A stretch of 64,000 nucleotides of DNA from Croceicoccus estronivorus (lineage in GTDB: Bacteria > Pseudomonadota > Alphaproteobacteria > Sphingomonadales > Sphingomonadaceae): positions 62,001 through 126,000 of the forward strand of contig NZ_JRQQ01000005.1 of the NCBI RefSeq assembly GCF_001625325.1. The letters are read 5' to 3'. Positions 18,364-27,710 of this stretch are shown in pieces. The position numbers and the translations under genes were made by a program. Below the pieces are notes generated by a model. The model saw only the letters and a program-made list of their open reading frames with translations, had not been told where the DNA came from and did no database searches. Position 1 is the first letter of the stretch. Each line of letters starts with the position of its first letter.

Positions 18364-19155
18364 ATGGTCACTATTGCCACCTGGAACATCAACTCGGTCC
18401 GACTCAGGATCGATCAGGTCGAACGCTTCCTTGCCGAACATTCGCCCGACGTGCTTTGCCTGCAGGAAATCAAGGTTGCGGAACCCCTCTTCCCGCACGA
18501 TGCCTTCGAGAAACTGGGCTATGTCCACCGCGCCGTGCATGGCCAGAAAGGCTACCACGGCGTCGCCACTGTCAGCCGCATTCCGTTGCGCGAATTTTCC
18601 CGGCACGATTGGCAGGACAATGGCGAAGCGCGCCATGTCGGTGTCGAACTGCTCGGCCCCGGTCAGGGCATGGTGCTCGAAAACGTCTATATCCCGGCCG
18701 GCGGCGACATTCCCGACCGCGAAGTGAATCCGAAATTCGGCCAGAAGCTCGATTTTCTCGAACGGATGGCGCGCTGGTCCGACGCGATTGATCGCCCGAC
18801 CCTGCTGGTCGGCGATTTCAACATCGCCCCGCTGGAATGCGACGTTTACGATCACAAGGCCCTGCTGAAAGTCGTCAGCCACACACCGATCGAGGTCGAA
18901 GCGCTGGGCCGTCTGGCCGATGCTCATGGCTGGGTCGATCTGGGGCGCAAACATATTCCGGCGCCGGAACGCAACTATAGCTGGTGGAGCTATCGCTCGT
19001 ACTGGCGGCAGAAGGATCAGGGCCGCCGGCTGGACCATATGTGGGCTTCGCCGGAGCTGGCCGCACAATCCACCACTCATCGCTTTGTCGAAGAAACCCG
19101 CCGCTGGGAAAAGCCAAGCGATCACATACCGCTGATTACGGAATTCGACCTGTGA
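18364..19155 (+). CDS. xth: Exodeoxyribonuclease III
   Basis: AP endonuclease and 3'-5' exonuclease of base-excision repair, 263 residues. Family residues are visible: Asn in TWNINSVRLR, the metal-binding Glu in LCLQEIK, Asp/Asn in LVGDFNIAP, and the C-terminal SDHIPLITEF with the catalytic His. The ATG at 18364 begins MVTIATWNIN, the typical start. The stop overlaps the GTG of ribA, so xth, ribA and the acetyltransferase probably form one transcript. Confidence 0.95.
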   Translation: MVTIATWNINSVRLRIDQVERFLAEHSPDVLCLQEIKVAEPLFPHDAFEKLGYVHRAVHGQKGYHGVATVSRIPLREFSRHDWQDNGEARHVGVELLGPGQGMVLENVYIPAGGDIPDREVNPKFGQKLDFLERMARWSDAIDRPTLLVGDFNIAPLECDVYDHKALLKVVSHTPIEVEALGRLADAHGWVDLGRKHIPAPERNYSWWSYRSYWRQKDQGRRLDHMWASPELAAQSTTHRFVEETRRWEKPSDHIPLITEFDL

Positions 19156-20210
19156 GCAGCGGCGCGCGCCGTGTCGCGCAGGCAATCGATGCCTTGCGCC
19201 ATGGCTGGCCGCTGGAAATGGCAGGCGGCCCGGTCCTGCTGCCCGTGGAAACCGCAATCGCCACTGAAGCACAGTCGGCCACGATGCTCATTTCGGCCGC
19301 GCGTGCGGCCACGCTCAAGCTTGCCAACCAGCGTGAAGCGGCGGCACCGCATGCACCTGTCCTGATCCGCGGGGCGGAGCCTTTCGATCTCAGTACCGCC
19401 CGGCCTATCGCGGATCCCGCACTCGATCTGACGGCACCGTTCAAGGGACCGTTCCTGGCCGAACAATTCGCGTGGCGCACCACAGCGGAGGCGGCGATGG
19501 AACTGGCCCGGCTGGCTGGCCTGCTGCCCGCTTTCCTGGTCGATCCGACCCAGGCCGGCGAAGCACATGAACTCGACCCTGCCGACATTGCGGAGTGGAA
19601 GGACACGGCGCGGCTGATCATTGCCACCAGAGCCCGCCTGCCGGTCACGGCCTGCGAAGACACGGAAATCGTCGCATTCCGCAGTGCGGACGACTTGCGG
19701 GAACATGTCGCTCTCGTAATCGGGAACCAATCGGCCGACCGCGCGCCTCTGGTCCGGCTCCATTCGGAATGCCTGACCGGCGACATCCTCGGCAGCCTGA
19801 AATGCGATTGCGGACCGCAGCTGAATGCGGCACTGCGCGCCATGGCAGCGGAAACGCAAACCGGCGGTTGGGGCGTCTTGCTGTATCTCAGGCAGGAAGG
19901 CCGGGGCATCGGCCTGATCAACAAGCTGCGTGCCTATCGCTTGCAGGACCAGGGCTACGATACGGTCGATGCCAATCAACGGCTCGGCCTGCCTGACGAG
20001 GCCCGCGATTTTCCGGTGGCGGCGCGGATGCTCGACCTGCTTGGCGTCCGGGCTGTCCGGTTGATGACCAACAACCCGGCCAAGGTCGAGGCATTGGCCG
20101 CCGAAGGGGTCGAAATCGTCGAGCGGGTGCCCCACCAGTTGCCTGCCAACCCCCACAACGAACGCTATCTCGCCACAAAGCGCGATCGCGCCGGACACAT
20201 TCTGGAATGA
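19152..20210 (+). CDS. ribA: GTP cyclohydrolase II
   Basis: First enzyme of riboflavin synthesis: GTP to diaminohydroxyribosylaminopyrimidine phosphate, formate and pyrophosphate. The product has 352 residues. The catalytic domain occupies the C-terminal half. The zinc cysteines are Cys207, Cys218 and Cys220 in SECLTGDILGSLKCDCG, and RQEGRGIG with NPAKVEAL follow. Residues 1 to about 150 are an extra N-terminal region not resembling a full DHBP synthase. The GTG at 19152 is chosen because it overlaps the xth stop as GTGA; the frame is open further upstream, but there it runs through xth. Four bases overlap the downstream gene. Confidence 0.92.
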   Translation: MSSGARRVAQAIDALRHGWPLEMAGGPVLLPVETAIATEAQSATMLISAARAATLKLANQREAAAPHAPVLIRGAEPFDLSTARPIADPALDLTAPFKGPFLAEQFAWRTTAEAAMELARLAGLLPAFLVDPTQAGEAHELDPADIAEWKDTARLIIATRARLPVTACEDTEIVAFRSADDLREHVALVIGNQSADRAPLVRLHSECLTGDILGSLKCDCGPQLNAALRAMAAETQTGGWGVLLYLRQEGRGIGLINKLRAYRLQDQGYDTVDANQRLGLPDEARDFPVAARMLDLLGVRAVRLMTNNPAKVEALAAEGVEIVERVPHQLPANPHNERYLATKRDRAGHILE

Positions 20211-20710
20211 CCGCAATTGCCACACGTCTGGAAGCTCCCGGTGACGAAGCAGCGATCGAGGCACTGACTCACGCGGCCTTCCACAGCAGCCCGCAAAGTG
20301 ACGGTTCCGAAGCGGAAATCATTCACCGCTTGCGCCAGGACGGCGACCTTGTGCTGTCTTTCGTTGCCGAAAACATGGATCAGGCGATTGTCGGCCACAT
20401 CGCCTTCTCACCCGTGACGATCAGTGACGGCACTCGCGGCTGGTTCGGGCTGGCCCCGGTTTCCGTCATCCCGCTGCGGCAGCGGGCGGGGATCGGTTCC
20501 ACCCTGATCGAGAAAGGGCTCGCCCACCTGAAACGCATAGGCGCCGGGGGGTGCGTTGTTCTGGGCGATCCCGATTACTATGGCCGCTTTGGCTTCACCC
20601 ATGATCCGGGGTTGAACTACCCGGGCCCGCCTGCGAAATTTTTTCAAAGGATCGTCTTCAAGGACCCGGCACCGCACGGCATCGTGCGTTACGCCAAGGC
20701 TTTCGACTGA
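20207..20710 (+). CDS. GNAT-family N-acetyltransferase (YhbS-like)
   Basis: Single-domain acetyltransferase of 167 residues. The acetyl-CoA pyrophosphate loop is RQRAGIGSTLIEKGL around residue 90. The tail DPDYYGRFGF resembles YhbS-type proteins. The ATG overlaps the ribA stop by 4 bases. The substrate is unknown, and neighbours in DNA repair and riboflavin synthesis give no strong clue. The gene ends 3 bases before the convergent beta-helix gene, with no terminator. Confidence 0.88.
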   Translation: MTAIATRLEAPGDEAAIEALTHAAFHSSPQSDGSEAEIIHRLRQDGDLVLSFVAENMDQAIVGHIAFSPVTISDGTRGWFGLAPVSVIPLRQRAGIGSTLIEKGLAHLKRIGAGGCVVLGDPDYYGRFGFTHDPGLNYPGPPAKFFQRIVFKDPAPHGIVRYAKAFD

Positions 20711-20713
20711 TTG

Positions 20714-21697
20714 TCAGCGGCGCTCGAACGGCTTGATCCCCGGTCCAAGGGTATTCTGGCCAATCTGCAATTTGTCACCCGACCAGTCCGCGACGAAAGT
20801 CGTCGTCCATTTGACCGACGGCGCCAGCCGCGCATTGTTGCCTGCAATCACCAGTCCATCGGCGCTATGCTGATGCTTTTCGGCCGCAATCGCGATCAGG
20901 GCCGAATGGTTTTCATGGTCCGGCCCCTGAACAAACCAGTTGTTGGTGATCTGGCCCGTCGAACCGTTCGGCAGGTCGATCATGTAATTGCTCCACCGCC
21001 CCTTCGAATCATCAAAACTGTTCGAGGCGATCTGCACCTGCGCCGATCTGCTTTTGAGATAATGTCCGCCCGCTCCGCGTTCGAAACGGCTGCGGGTAAC
21101 GCGCAGGAACCCGTAATCACCGATATAGAGGGAATGGGCGCACCCTGCGGAATAGTAGCAGGTCCCCAGGTTCGTGAATGTCGATTTGTCGATCACGATC
21201 CGACCGGAGGGATCCGACGCAGTCAGAATTCCTTCCTGACTATCCCTGAACCAGCTCTGCGCGACAGTCAGATTGCCTTTTTCGAGGCGGATTCCGGCAC
21301 CATTGCCATCCGATGATGTCAGGTTCTGGAACACCAGACCCGACACCGAAGCATTATAGCCGCGCAGGACCAGCGCCGCCTTGTCTTCACAGGCCATGCC
21401 TTCAAGGATCGCCGTGCCCGGCTTGGTCGCAAGATAGGACACATCGCCCCCGCTCTGGACAGCACAGTCCTTATAACGTCCCGGCGCAATGGCAATCGTG
21501 CCCTTGCCGCTGCCGATCGCTGAAACGGCATCCTGCAAGCGCACGTAAGTCTTCCCGGTTTCGACCACCGTGTAGGGCCCGTCCTGCGCCTGAGCGAGCA
21601 GGGCACCTGCCGGAATGGCGAGGCCAGCCGCGATTGCGAGCAAGGCGACGAGTGGGCGCGAAGGACGCGATAGTGGGCTGAGGACATGGTTTTTCAT
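20714..21697 (-). CDS. Exported right-handed parallel beta-helix protein
   Basis: Secreted or periplasmic protein of 327 residues with a signal peptide (about 1-37, ending LLAQA). The rest carries short repeating turns typical of pectate-lyase-like beta-helices, for example GAGIRLEKGNLTVAQSWF, IVIDKSTFTNLG, LRVTRSRFERG and VQIASNSFDD. No catalytic residues of a named polysaccharide lyase can be assigned. Two cysteine-bearing loops (around 90 and 180-190) may form disulfides. It may bind or cut a surface polysaccharide, but the sequence does not prove it. An FNR-type box and a CtrA-like motif lie in its upstream region. Confidence 0.8.
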   Translation of the reverse strand: MKNHVLSPLSRPSRPLVALLAIAAGLAIPAGALLAQAQDGPYTVVETGKTYVRLQDAVSAIGSGKGTIAIAPGRYKDCAVQSGGDVSYLATKPGTAILEGMACEDKAALVLRGYNASVSGLVFQNLTSSDGNGAGIRLEKGNLTVAQSWFRDSQEGILTASDPSGRIVIDKSTFTNLGTCYYSAGCAHSLYIGDYGFLRVTRSRFERGAGGHYLKSRSAQVQIASNSFDDSKGRWSNYMIDLPNGSTGQITNNWFVQGPDHENHSALIAIAAEKHQHSADGLVIAGNNARLAPSVKWTTTFVADWSGDKLQIGQNTLGPGIKPFERR

Positions 21698-21721
21698 GTC
21701 GGCAAGCCTATCCGATCTCGG

Positions 21722-21736
21722 TTAACGGGCCGCTAA
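21722..21736 (-). promoter_or_regulatory. CtrA-like motif upstream of the beta-helix gene
   Basis: On the minus strand the sequence reads TTAG, seven bases, TTAACC. This differs at one position from TTAA-N7-TTAA(CC), the binding consensus of the alphaproteobacterial cell-cycle regulator CtrA. It lies 25-39 bases upstream of the beta-helix start codon. A single near-match is weak evidence. Confidence 0.3.
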
Positions 21737-21792
21737 ACATGCAGGAAAGAGCACCGCCCACGCCCATACCCCAGCAGTTTGCGTGAGGAATT

Positions 21793-21806
21793 TTGATCTG
21801 CGTCAA
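21793..21806 (+). promoter_or_regulatory. FNR/FixK-type anaerobox
   Basis: TTGATCTGCGTCAA matches the FNR/FixK consensus TTGAT-N4-ATCAA at 9 of 10 fixed positions. Its centre is 21799.5. A class II (-41.5) geometry predicts transcription from about 21841, with TACCTA (21829-21834) in the -10 position. The gene starting at 21859 has a strong ribosome binding site just after that point. The box could also act on the divergent beta-helix gene. Confidence 0.65.
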
Positions 21807-21858
21807 TTTTTCACCCCTCGCCACGCCATACCTAGGCAGAATCGGAGGAGAGGGGCCC

Positions 21859-22029
21859 ATGATACCCACGCGATACGATTACTACCGTGCGCGAGCACGC
21901 GAACACAGGACCCTTGCGGCCCGCGCCACGGACGCTGACCAGCGTTCGATGCATGACCGCCTGGTCGGTGCCTACACCGAACTCGCGCGCAAATATGCTC
22001 TGCGGCAGACGGTCAGCCTGCGCACCTGA
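21859..22029 (+). CDS. Small conserved-type hypothetical protein, 56 residues, behind an FNR-type box
   Basis: Small basic, probably helical cytosolic protein beginning MIPTRYDYYRARAREHR. It has many Arg and Ala and no signal or membrane segment. The ATG at 21859 follows GGAGGAGAGGGG (21846-21857), a very strong ribosome binding site. The frame is open to 21793, but the longer form would translate the FNR-type box and lacks a binding site. I do not recognise a named family. The box (21793-21806) predicts induction under low oxygen. It is convergent with metH-C, whose end lies 12 bases away. Confidence 0.7.
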   Translation: MIPTRYDYYRARAREHRTLAARATDADQRSMHDRLVGAYTELARKYALRQTVSLRT

Positions 22030-22041
22030 AGCTGGCTTGCA

Positions 22042-24642
22042 TCAATCCAGATTGGGCCGGAGCCACCGCTCCGCCACTGTGACATCCATGCCGCGCCGTG
22101 CGGCATAATCCTCAAGCTGGTCGCGCCCGATACGCGCCACTCCGAAATACTGGCTGTCGGGATGGGCGAAATAGAATCCCGACACGGCCGCAGTCGGCAA
22201 CATTGCCTGGCTTTCGGTAAGAGTAATGCCGGCGTTCGTCCCAGCATCGAGCAAGTCGAACAGGATCGGCTTAAGACTGTGGTCGGGGCAGGCCGGATAG
22301 CCCGGAGCAGGGCGAATACCGCGATATTGCTCACGAATCAGGGCCTCATTCGTCAATTGCTCTCCCGGAGCATAGCCCCATAGCTGCGTCCGCACATGCT
22401 GGTGCAGCCGTTCGGCAAAGGCTTCCGCAAAGCGGTCTGCCAGAGCCTTGAGCAAAATATCCGAATAGTCGTCATGCGCGGCCTTGAACCGTTCCAGATG
22501 CGGTTCGCTTCCATGGATACCGACCGCGAAACCGCCGATCCAGTCTCCCGCAGGATCGATGAAATCGGCAAGACAGAAGTTTGCGCGATCCCGGCTTTTC
22601 TTCACTTGCTGCCGCAGGAATGGCAAACGAGTGCCATTGTCGAGCAGAACATCGTCACCTTCCCGGCGGCAGGGCCAGAAGGCAGCGACACCACGCGCCG
22701 TCAGCCATTTCTCTTCCACGATCCGGTCGAGCATGGCCTGCGCATCGGCATAGAGGCTGCGCGCGCTTTCCCCGACAACGGCATCCTCGAGAATAGCCGG
22801 ATAGGTGCCCGCCAGTTCCCATGCCCTAAAGAACGGGGTCCAGTCGAAATGCTGCCGCAAGTCGGTAAGGTCCCAATCGTCGAACACGTGAACGCCCGGC
22901 TGCGCGGGCGAAGGCGCCTTTTCCGCCATGTCGGCAGCAAAACCGTTTTCGCGAGCTTCCTCCAGCGGGAGCAGGGCGCTCTGCCCCTTGCCTTCACGCG
23001 CTTCCCGAACCTTCTGATAATCGTCGGCAGTATTTTCAACGAAGCGATCACGCTGCGTGTCCGACAACAACTGGCTGGCAACCCCGACCGCACGCGATGC
23101 ATCCAGCACGTGAATCACCGGTCCGTCATAAGCTGGATCAATGCGCAACGCGGTATGGACCTTGCTGGTCGTGGCTCCACCGATCAGCAGGGGAATGTCC
23201 ATTCCCGCCCGCTTCATTTCCTCGGCCACTGTCACCATTTCATCCAGCGACGGCGTAATCAGCCCGGACAGCCCGATGATATCGGCCCCCTGCTCCCGTG
23301 CCGTATCGAGAATGGCTGACCAGGGCACCATCACCCCCAGGTCGATCACCTCGTATCCATTGCATTGCAGGACCACGCCGACGATGTTCTTGCCAATGTC
23401 GTGAACGTCGCCTTTCACGGTGGCCATCACGATCTTGCCCTTGGCCTTGGCGCCTTCTTCCTTTTCCGCCTCGATATAGGGGATCAGGTGGGCCACGGCC
23501 TTTTTCATCACGCGGGCGCTTTTCACCACCTGGGGCAGGAACATCTTGCCGGAACCGAACAGGTCGCCGACGGTGTTCATGCCATCCATCAACGGCCCTT
23601 CGATCACTTCGATCGGGCGGCCGCCGCGTTCCGCCACGGCCAGACGCGCCTCTTCCGTGTCATCCACCACATGCAGGTCTATGCCTTTGACCAACGCATG
23701 TTCGAGCCGTCGGCTCACATCCCAGCCGCGCCATTCCTCAGCCGCCTTCTCCGCCGCCTTGTCCTGGCCCTTGAAGCTTTCCGCCAGGTCGATCAGCCGC
23801 TCGGTCGCATCCGGCCGGCGCATGAGGATCACGTCCTCGCACGCGTCGCGCAGAACGGGGTCGATCGTATCATAGACGTCAAGCTGCCCTGCATTGACGA
23901 TCGCCATGTCGAGCCCCGCAGGGATCGCGTAGTAGAGAAAGACAGAGTGCATCGCCCGGCGAACGGGTTCGTTACCCCGGAAACTGAACGACAGGTTCGA
24001 CAGGCCGCCCGAGAAATGAACGTGCGGACATGCTTCGCGGATTTCCTTTACCGCTTCGATGAAGTCGAGCGCATAACGGTCATGCTCTTCAATCCCGGTG
24101 GCAACGGCAAAGACATTGGGGTCGAAAATGATGTCTTCCGGCGGGAAACCAATTCCCATCAGCAGGTCATAAGCGCGCTTGCAGATTTCGACCTTGCGTT
24201 CTTTCGTGTCGGCCTGACCCGTTTCATCGAACGCCATGACGACCACCGCCGCGCCATAGGCCATGCACTTGCGCGCCTGGTCGAGGAATTGCGCCTCGCC
24301 TTCCTTCATGCTGATCGAATTGACGATCGGCTTGCCGGACACGCATTTCAGACCGGCTTCGATCACGTCCCATCTGGAGCTGTCGACCATTACCGGCACA
24401 CGGGCAATGTCGGGTTCGGCAGCGATCAGCTTGAGAAACGTAGTCATCGCCTGCTCGGAATCGAGCAGGCCTTCGTCCATGTTGACGTCGATGATCTGGG
24501 CACCGTTTTCGACCTGCTGGCGCGCGACTTCGACCGCGGCCGGATAGTCGCCCGCCATGATCAGCTTCTTGAACCTGGCCGATCCGGTTACATTGGTGCG
24601 TTCGCCGACATTGACGAAGCGGGAAGAACTCAGAGCATTCAT
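22042..24642 (-). CDS. metH: Methionine synthase, C-terminal half (folate, cobalamin and activation domains)
   Basis: Cobalamin-dependent methionine synthase lacking the homocysteine domain, 866 residues. The order is: pterin-binding methyl-THF domain (about 10-290, starting [13 protein letters not shown]), cap and B12 domain with VHDIGKN including cobalt-ligand His414, and the SAM-dependent reactivation domain to the end ([18 protein letters not shown]). The ATG at 24642 lies 5 bases after the stop of the gene for the homocysteine half, so both polypeptides must assemble to act. Start choice follows the conserved N-terminus and short gap. The activation domain implies repair by reductive methylation as in intact MetH. 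Confidence 0.94.
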   Translation of the reverse strand: MNALSSSRFVNVGERTNVTGSARFKKLIMAGDYPAAVEVARQQVENGAQIIDVNMDEGLLDSEQAMTTFLKLIAAEPDIARVPVMVDSSRWDVIEAGLKCVSGKPIVNSISMKEGEAQFLDQARKCMAYGAAVVVMAFDETGQADTKERKVEICKRAYDLLMGIGFPPEDIIFDPNVFAVATGIEEHDRYALDFIEAVKEIREACPHVHFSGGLSNLSFSFRGNEPVRRAMHSVFLYYAIPAGLDMAIVNAGQLDVYDTIDPVLRDACEDVILMRRPDATERLIDLAESFKGQDKAAEKAAEEWRGWDVSRRLEHALVKGIDLHVVDDTEEARLAVAERGGRPIEVIEGPLMDGMNTVGDLFGSGKMFLPQVVKSARVMKKAVAHLIPYIEAEKEEGAKAKGKIVMATVKGDVHDIGKNIVGVVLQCNGYEVIDLGVMVPWSAILDTAREQGADIIGLSGLITPSLDEMVTVAEEMKRAGMDIPLLIGGATTSKVHTALRIDPAYDGPVIHVLDASRAVGVASQLLSDTQRDRFVENTADDYQKVREAREGKGQSALLPLEEARENGFAADMAEKAPSPAQPGVHVFDDWDLTDLRQHFDWTPFFRAWELAGTYPAILEDAVVGESARSLYADAQAMLDRIVEEKWLTARGVAAFWPCRREGDDVLLDNGTRLPFLRQQVKKSRDRANFCLADFIDPAGDWIGGFAVGIHGSEPHLERFKAAHDDYSDILLKALADRFAEAFAERLHQHVRTQLWGYAPGEQLTNEALIREQYRGIRPAPGYPACPDHSLKPILFDLLDAGTNAGITLTESQAMLPTAAVSGFYFAHPDSQYFGVARIGRDQLEDYAARRGMDVTVAERWLRPNLD

Positions 24643-24647
24643 TGTAA

Positions 24648-25700
24648 TCAGGCTGCCATCGTAAAGGGTTCGAGGCCCGCGAGGCGGGTGCGGACGGATA
24701 TGGGCGGGACATTGCGCGGCGGCATCCCTGCGACCATTTTCGCAATGGCGGCGATGTGGGCAGGGGTTGTCCCGCAACACCCGCCGACCATGTTGACCAG
24801 CCCTTCCCCGACCCATTCCCGGATCAGGTCCGCCGTGCGTTCCGGCAATTCGTCATACTGGCCGAGTTCGTTGGGCAGACCTGCATTCGGATAGGCCAGG
24901 ATCAAGGCATCGCAATCCTTCGCCAGTTCCGAAAGATAGGGTCGCATCTTGTCAGCCCCGAAGGCGCAGTTGATCCCGATGGTCAGCGGTTTCAGGTGCC
25001 GCAGGGCATACCAGAAGGCCGTGACAGTATGTCCGGAAAGGTTCCGCCCGCTCATGTCGGTAATGGTGAAGCTCATCATCAACGGCACATCACGCCCGGA
25101 TGCGGCAGCCGCTTCGCGGGCTGCGAGCCCCGCCGCCTTGGCGTTGAGCGTATCGAAACAGGTTTCCACCAGCAGGAAATCAACCCCGCCTTCGATCAGC
25201 GCGTCGCATTGTTCGCGATAGGTCGCCTTCATTTCGTCGAACGTGACTTCGCGAAAGCCTGGGTCGTTAACATCGGGAGAGAGCGACAGGGTCTTGTTGG
25301 TCGGCCCGATCGAGCCGGTAACATACCGCCTCCGCCCATCCCCTGCAGTAGCGGCATCGCACGCTTCCCGCGCCAGTCTGGCGGCAGCGATGTTGATCTC
25401 GTGCACCAGATGTTCGCAGCCATAGTCGGCCATGGCGATGCGGGTGGAACTGAACGTGTTGGTTTCGATCATATCCGCACCCGCGTCGAGATAGGCGGTG
25501 TGGATCGCCCCGATCACGTCCGGCCGGGTCAGGCAGAGCAGATCGTTGTTGCCCTTCTGGTCCTTCGCCAGTTGCAGATCGCCGCGGTAATCCTCTTCGG
25601 TCAGGCCGTATTTCTGGATGGACGTGCCGTAACCGCCATCGAATACGAGAATGCGATCCGCGGCGGCGGCGCGAAAGTCTGCTTCGGCGCTGTTCATCAT
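24648..25700 (-). CDS. Methionine synthase, N-terminal half (homocysteine S-methyltransferase domain)
   Basis: Homocysteine-binding zinc domain of MetH as a free protein of 350 residues. The zinc cysteines are seen in [10 protein letters not shown] and in the pair VGGCCGTTP near residue 305. It starts at ATG 25700, overlapping the metF stop by 4 bases (ATGA); a second ATG follows directly. It precedes the metH C-terminal half by 5 bases. Together they make methionine from homocysteine and methyl-THF. Splitting between the Hcy and folate domains is known in alphaproteobacteria. No frameshift is evident, since both halves have proper ends and starts. Confidence 0.93.
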   Translation of the reverse strand: MMNSAEADFRAAAADRILVFDGGYGTSIQKYGLTEEDYRGDLQLAKDQKGNNDLLCLTRPDVIGAIHTAYLDAGADMIETNTFSSTRIAMADYGCEHLVHEINIAAARLAREACDAATAGDGRRRYVTGSIGPTNKTLSLSPDVNDPGFREVTFDEMKATYREQCDALIEGGVDFLLVETCFDTLNAKAAGLAAREAAAASGRDVPLMMSFTITDMSGRNLSGHTVTAFWYALRHLKPLTIGINCAFGADKMRPYLSELAKDCDALILAYPNAGLPNELGQYDELPERTADLIREWVGEGLVNMVGGCCGTTPAHIAAIAKMVAGMPPRNVPPISVRTRLAGLEPFTMAA

Positions 25701-26647
25701 GCGCTCCCCTTATCGTTCCGGCCTGCTCTCAGACCCAGCAACTGGCAAATGGCATAGGCCTGTTCGGCCCGGTTGAGTGTGTAGAAATGGAAATCGCGCA
25801 CCCCCCCGTCATAGAGCCTGCGGCACTGGTCCGCCGCAGCCACCGCCGCGACCAGCGCGCGCGGGCCGGGGCGCTCGTCGAGATCCTCGAACATTGATTC
25901 CATCCAGCCGGGAATCTCCGTATTGGCGGACATTCTGCGAATGGCGGCAAAGTTGGTCACCGGCATGATACCGGGAAGGATTGGCGCCGCGATGCCCGCC
26001 GCCAGCGCCCGATCGAGAAAGCGGAAATAGGCATCGTTGGAAAAGAAGACCTGCGTTATCGCCCGGGTCGCACCGGCGTCGAGCTTCCGCTTCAGATTAT
26101 CCAGATCGGCTTCCGCGCTCGCCGCTTCGGGATGGACTTCGGGATAGGCAGCGACCGAAATATCGAAATCGTGTTGCGCCTTCAGGCCAGCCACCAGTTC
26201 CGCCGCATTGGCATAGCCTTGCGGGTGGGGCACGAAAATGCCGTTGTCCGCTGGCGACGGATCTCCTCGCAACGCCACGATATGACGCACCCCTGCCTGC
26301 CAGTACTGGTCCGCGATTTCGGCGATTTCCGCCTTGCTCGCTGCGACGCAGGTCAGGTGTGCCGCGGGGACGAGATCGGTCTCCGTGACGATCCGCGCGA
26401 CCGTGCCGTGCGTCCGTTCGCGGGTCGAACCGCCTGCCCCATACGTCACCGACACGAAATTGGGCCCGAGCGGGGCGAGCTGCGTGATCGCGTCCCACAA
26501 TTGCGCTTCCATCTTCTCCGTCTTGGGCGGGAAGAATTCGAAGGAAACGGCGATATCGCCCGGCAGGCCGGCAAACAGCGGCGTGTCGGCCTGCGGGCCG
26601 TCTTTGCGTGGCGAGTTGGTTTGGGGCATGGAACTGACGTCTTTCAC
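25697..26647 (-). CDS. metF: 5,10-methylenetetrahydrofolate reductase
   Basis: FAD-dependent reductase supplying methyl-THF to the methionine synthase pair encoded downstream, about 310-316 residues. Family motifs include SFEFFPPKTE with the catalytic Glu, VSVTYGAGGSTRERT, HLTCVAAS and ALRGDPP-like ALRGDPS. Start is uncertain: GTG 26647 or ATG 26629, neither with a clear ribosome binding site. The gene lies 12 bases after the regulator stop and overlaps the next gene by 4 bases, so regulator, metF and both metH halves form one operon. Confidence 0.94.
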   Translation of the reverse strand: MKDVSSMPQTNSPRKDGPQADTPLFAGLPGDIAVSFEFFPPKTEKMEAQLWDAITQLAPLGPNFVSVTYGAGGSTRERTHGTVARIVTETDLVPAAHLTCVAASKAEIAEIADQYWQAGVRHIVALRGDPSPADNGIFVPHPQGYANAAELVAGLKAQHDFDISVAAYPEVHPEAASAEADLDNLKRKLDAGATRAITQVFFSNDAYFRFLDRALAAGIAAPILPGIMPVTNFAAIRRMSANTEIPGWMESMFEDLDERPGPRALVAAVAAADQCRRLYDGGVRDFHFYTLNRAEQAYAICQLLGLRAGRNDKGSA

Positions 26648-26659
26648 AAATTCGGATTG

Positions 26660-27679
26660 TTAGAGGGACAACGAGGGGATCGCCACAGGTGGCGGGGTCG
26701 CGGGGCCTGCAGACGCCGATAACGGGCTGCGCATTCCAGTCCAGACCTTGATCGTCAAATCCCCGCCATCCAGCGTTCGGGTCACCGCAGGCTCAAACCC
26801 GGCGTCGAGCAGCATCTGGCACATCGTGTCATCCCCGAAGCCAAGCCGGGCATGAGCATGGACCGTGCGCAATTCTTCTTTCCCGTGGGGGGCGAGATCG
26901 GCAATGGCGATCCGCCCGCCCGGCCGGGCGACACGCGCCGCCTCAGCCAGCACGCGCTCCGGCGCCTGTGCGTAATGCAGCACCTGATGCAAGGTGATGG
27001 TATCGAATGCCCCGTCGGCAAACGGCAGGGCGGTGAAATCTCCCTGCACCAACTCCACGGATTCAGGCGGCAAATCCTGCAGGCGCGCGCGGGCCAGCGC
27101 CAGCATGTCGTGGCTCTTGTCCAACGCCGTCACATGGTCCGCCCGGCCAGACAGCAGTTCGGCAATTCTCCCCGTACCGGTGCCGACATCAAGCAGCGAA
27201 CCAAGATCGCCCCCCAATGCGTCAAGCAGCGCCTCTTCCACCTGGGCAGGATCGCACAACAGTTCCCGCAGCTGATCCCATTGCGCGGCATGGGCCGCGA
27301 AATAGTCCGCAGCGCGGGCCGCCCGCGCATCGCGGATCGTTGCAAGGCGAGCGCGGTCGGTTGCACATTGGGCGGCAAAGGTCGGATCGTCCCGCTCTGC
27401 CGCCGCGAGCAACCGCTCCGTCGCCGTGGCGAGCAGATTATCCTGTGTCCGCCCGCTGCCTGCGGGCAGGCGACTGCGAACGAAAACCCAGCTGCCTTCG
27501 CGATGGCGTTCGGCAAGGCCCGCATCGCACAGAATCTTTACATGGCGCGATACGCGCGGCTGACTTTGCGCGAGAATCTGCACGATTTCCCCCACCGCCA
27601 GTTCCATGCTGGCGAGCAAACGCATGATCCGCAGGCGGCTGGGATCTGCAAGTGCGCGAAGGAGAGGTTCGATCTGCAT
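26660..27679 (-). CDS. ArsR-family regulator fused to a SAM-dependent methyltransferase domain (SahR-like)
   Basis: Protein of 339 residues with an ArsR winged helix (about 5-85; recognition helix around QPRVSRHVKIL) joined to a class I methyltransferase domain (about 130-320; SAM loop LLDVGTGTGRI). No metal-binding cysteines of arsenic or zinc sensors are seen in the DNA-binding domain. It is the first gene of an operon with metF and both metH halves, and a palindrome sits directly in front of it. ArsR regulators of the SAM cycle that sense S-adenosylhomocysteine (SahR) are known in Proteobacteria. I infer that the methyltransferase domain serves as ligand sensor, autoregulating the operon. 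Whether it methylates anything is unknown. Confidence 0.85.
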   Translation of the reverse strand: MQIEPLLRALADPSRLRIMRLLASMELAVGEIVQILAQSQPRVSRHVKILCDAGLAERHREGSWVFVRSRLPAGSGRTQDNLLATATERLLAAAERDDPTFAAQCATDRARLATIRDARAARAADYFAAHAAQWDQLRELLCDPAQVEEALLDALGGDLGSLLDVGTGTGRIAELLSGRADHVTALDKSHDMLALARARLQDLPPESVELVQGDFTALPFADGAFDTITLHQVLHYAQAPERVLAEAARVARPGGRIAIADLAPHGKEELRTVHAHARLGFGDDTMCQMLLDAGFEPAVTRTLDGGDLTIKVWTGMRSPLSASAGPATPPPVAIPSLSL

Positions 27680-27690
27680 CTTACTTTCCT

Positions 27691-27710
27691 ATATAAAGAT
27701 GTCTTTATAT
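27691..27710. promoter_or_regulatory. Palindromic operator of the met operon
   Basis: ATATAAAGA, TG, TCTTTATAT: perfect 9-bp arms around a 2-bp centre, strikingly AT-rich in a GC-rich setting. It lies 12-31 bases upstream of the ATG of the ArsR-methyltransferase gene, where binding would block transcription start or ribosome entry. It is the natural candidate operator for that regulator. Confidence 0.8.
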
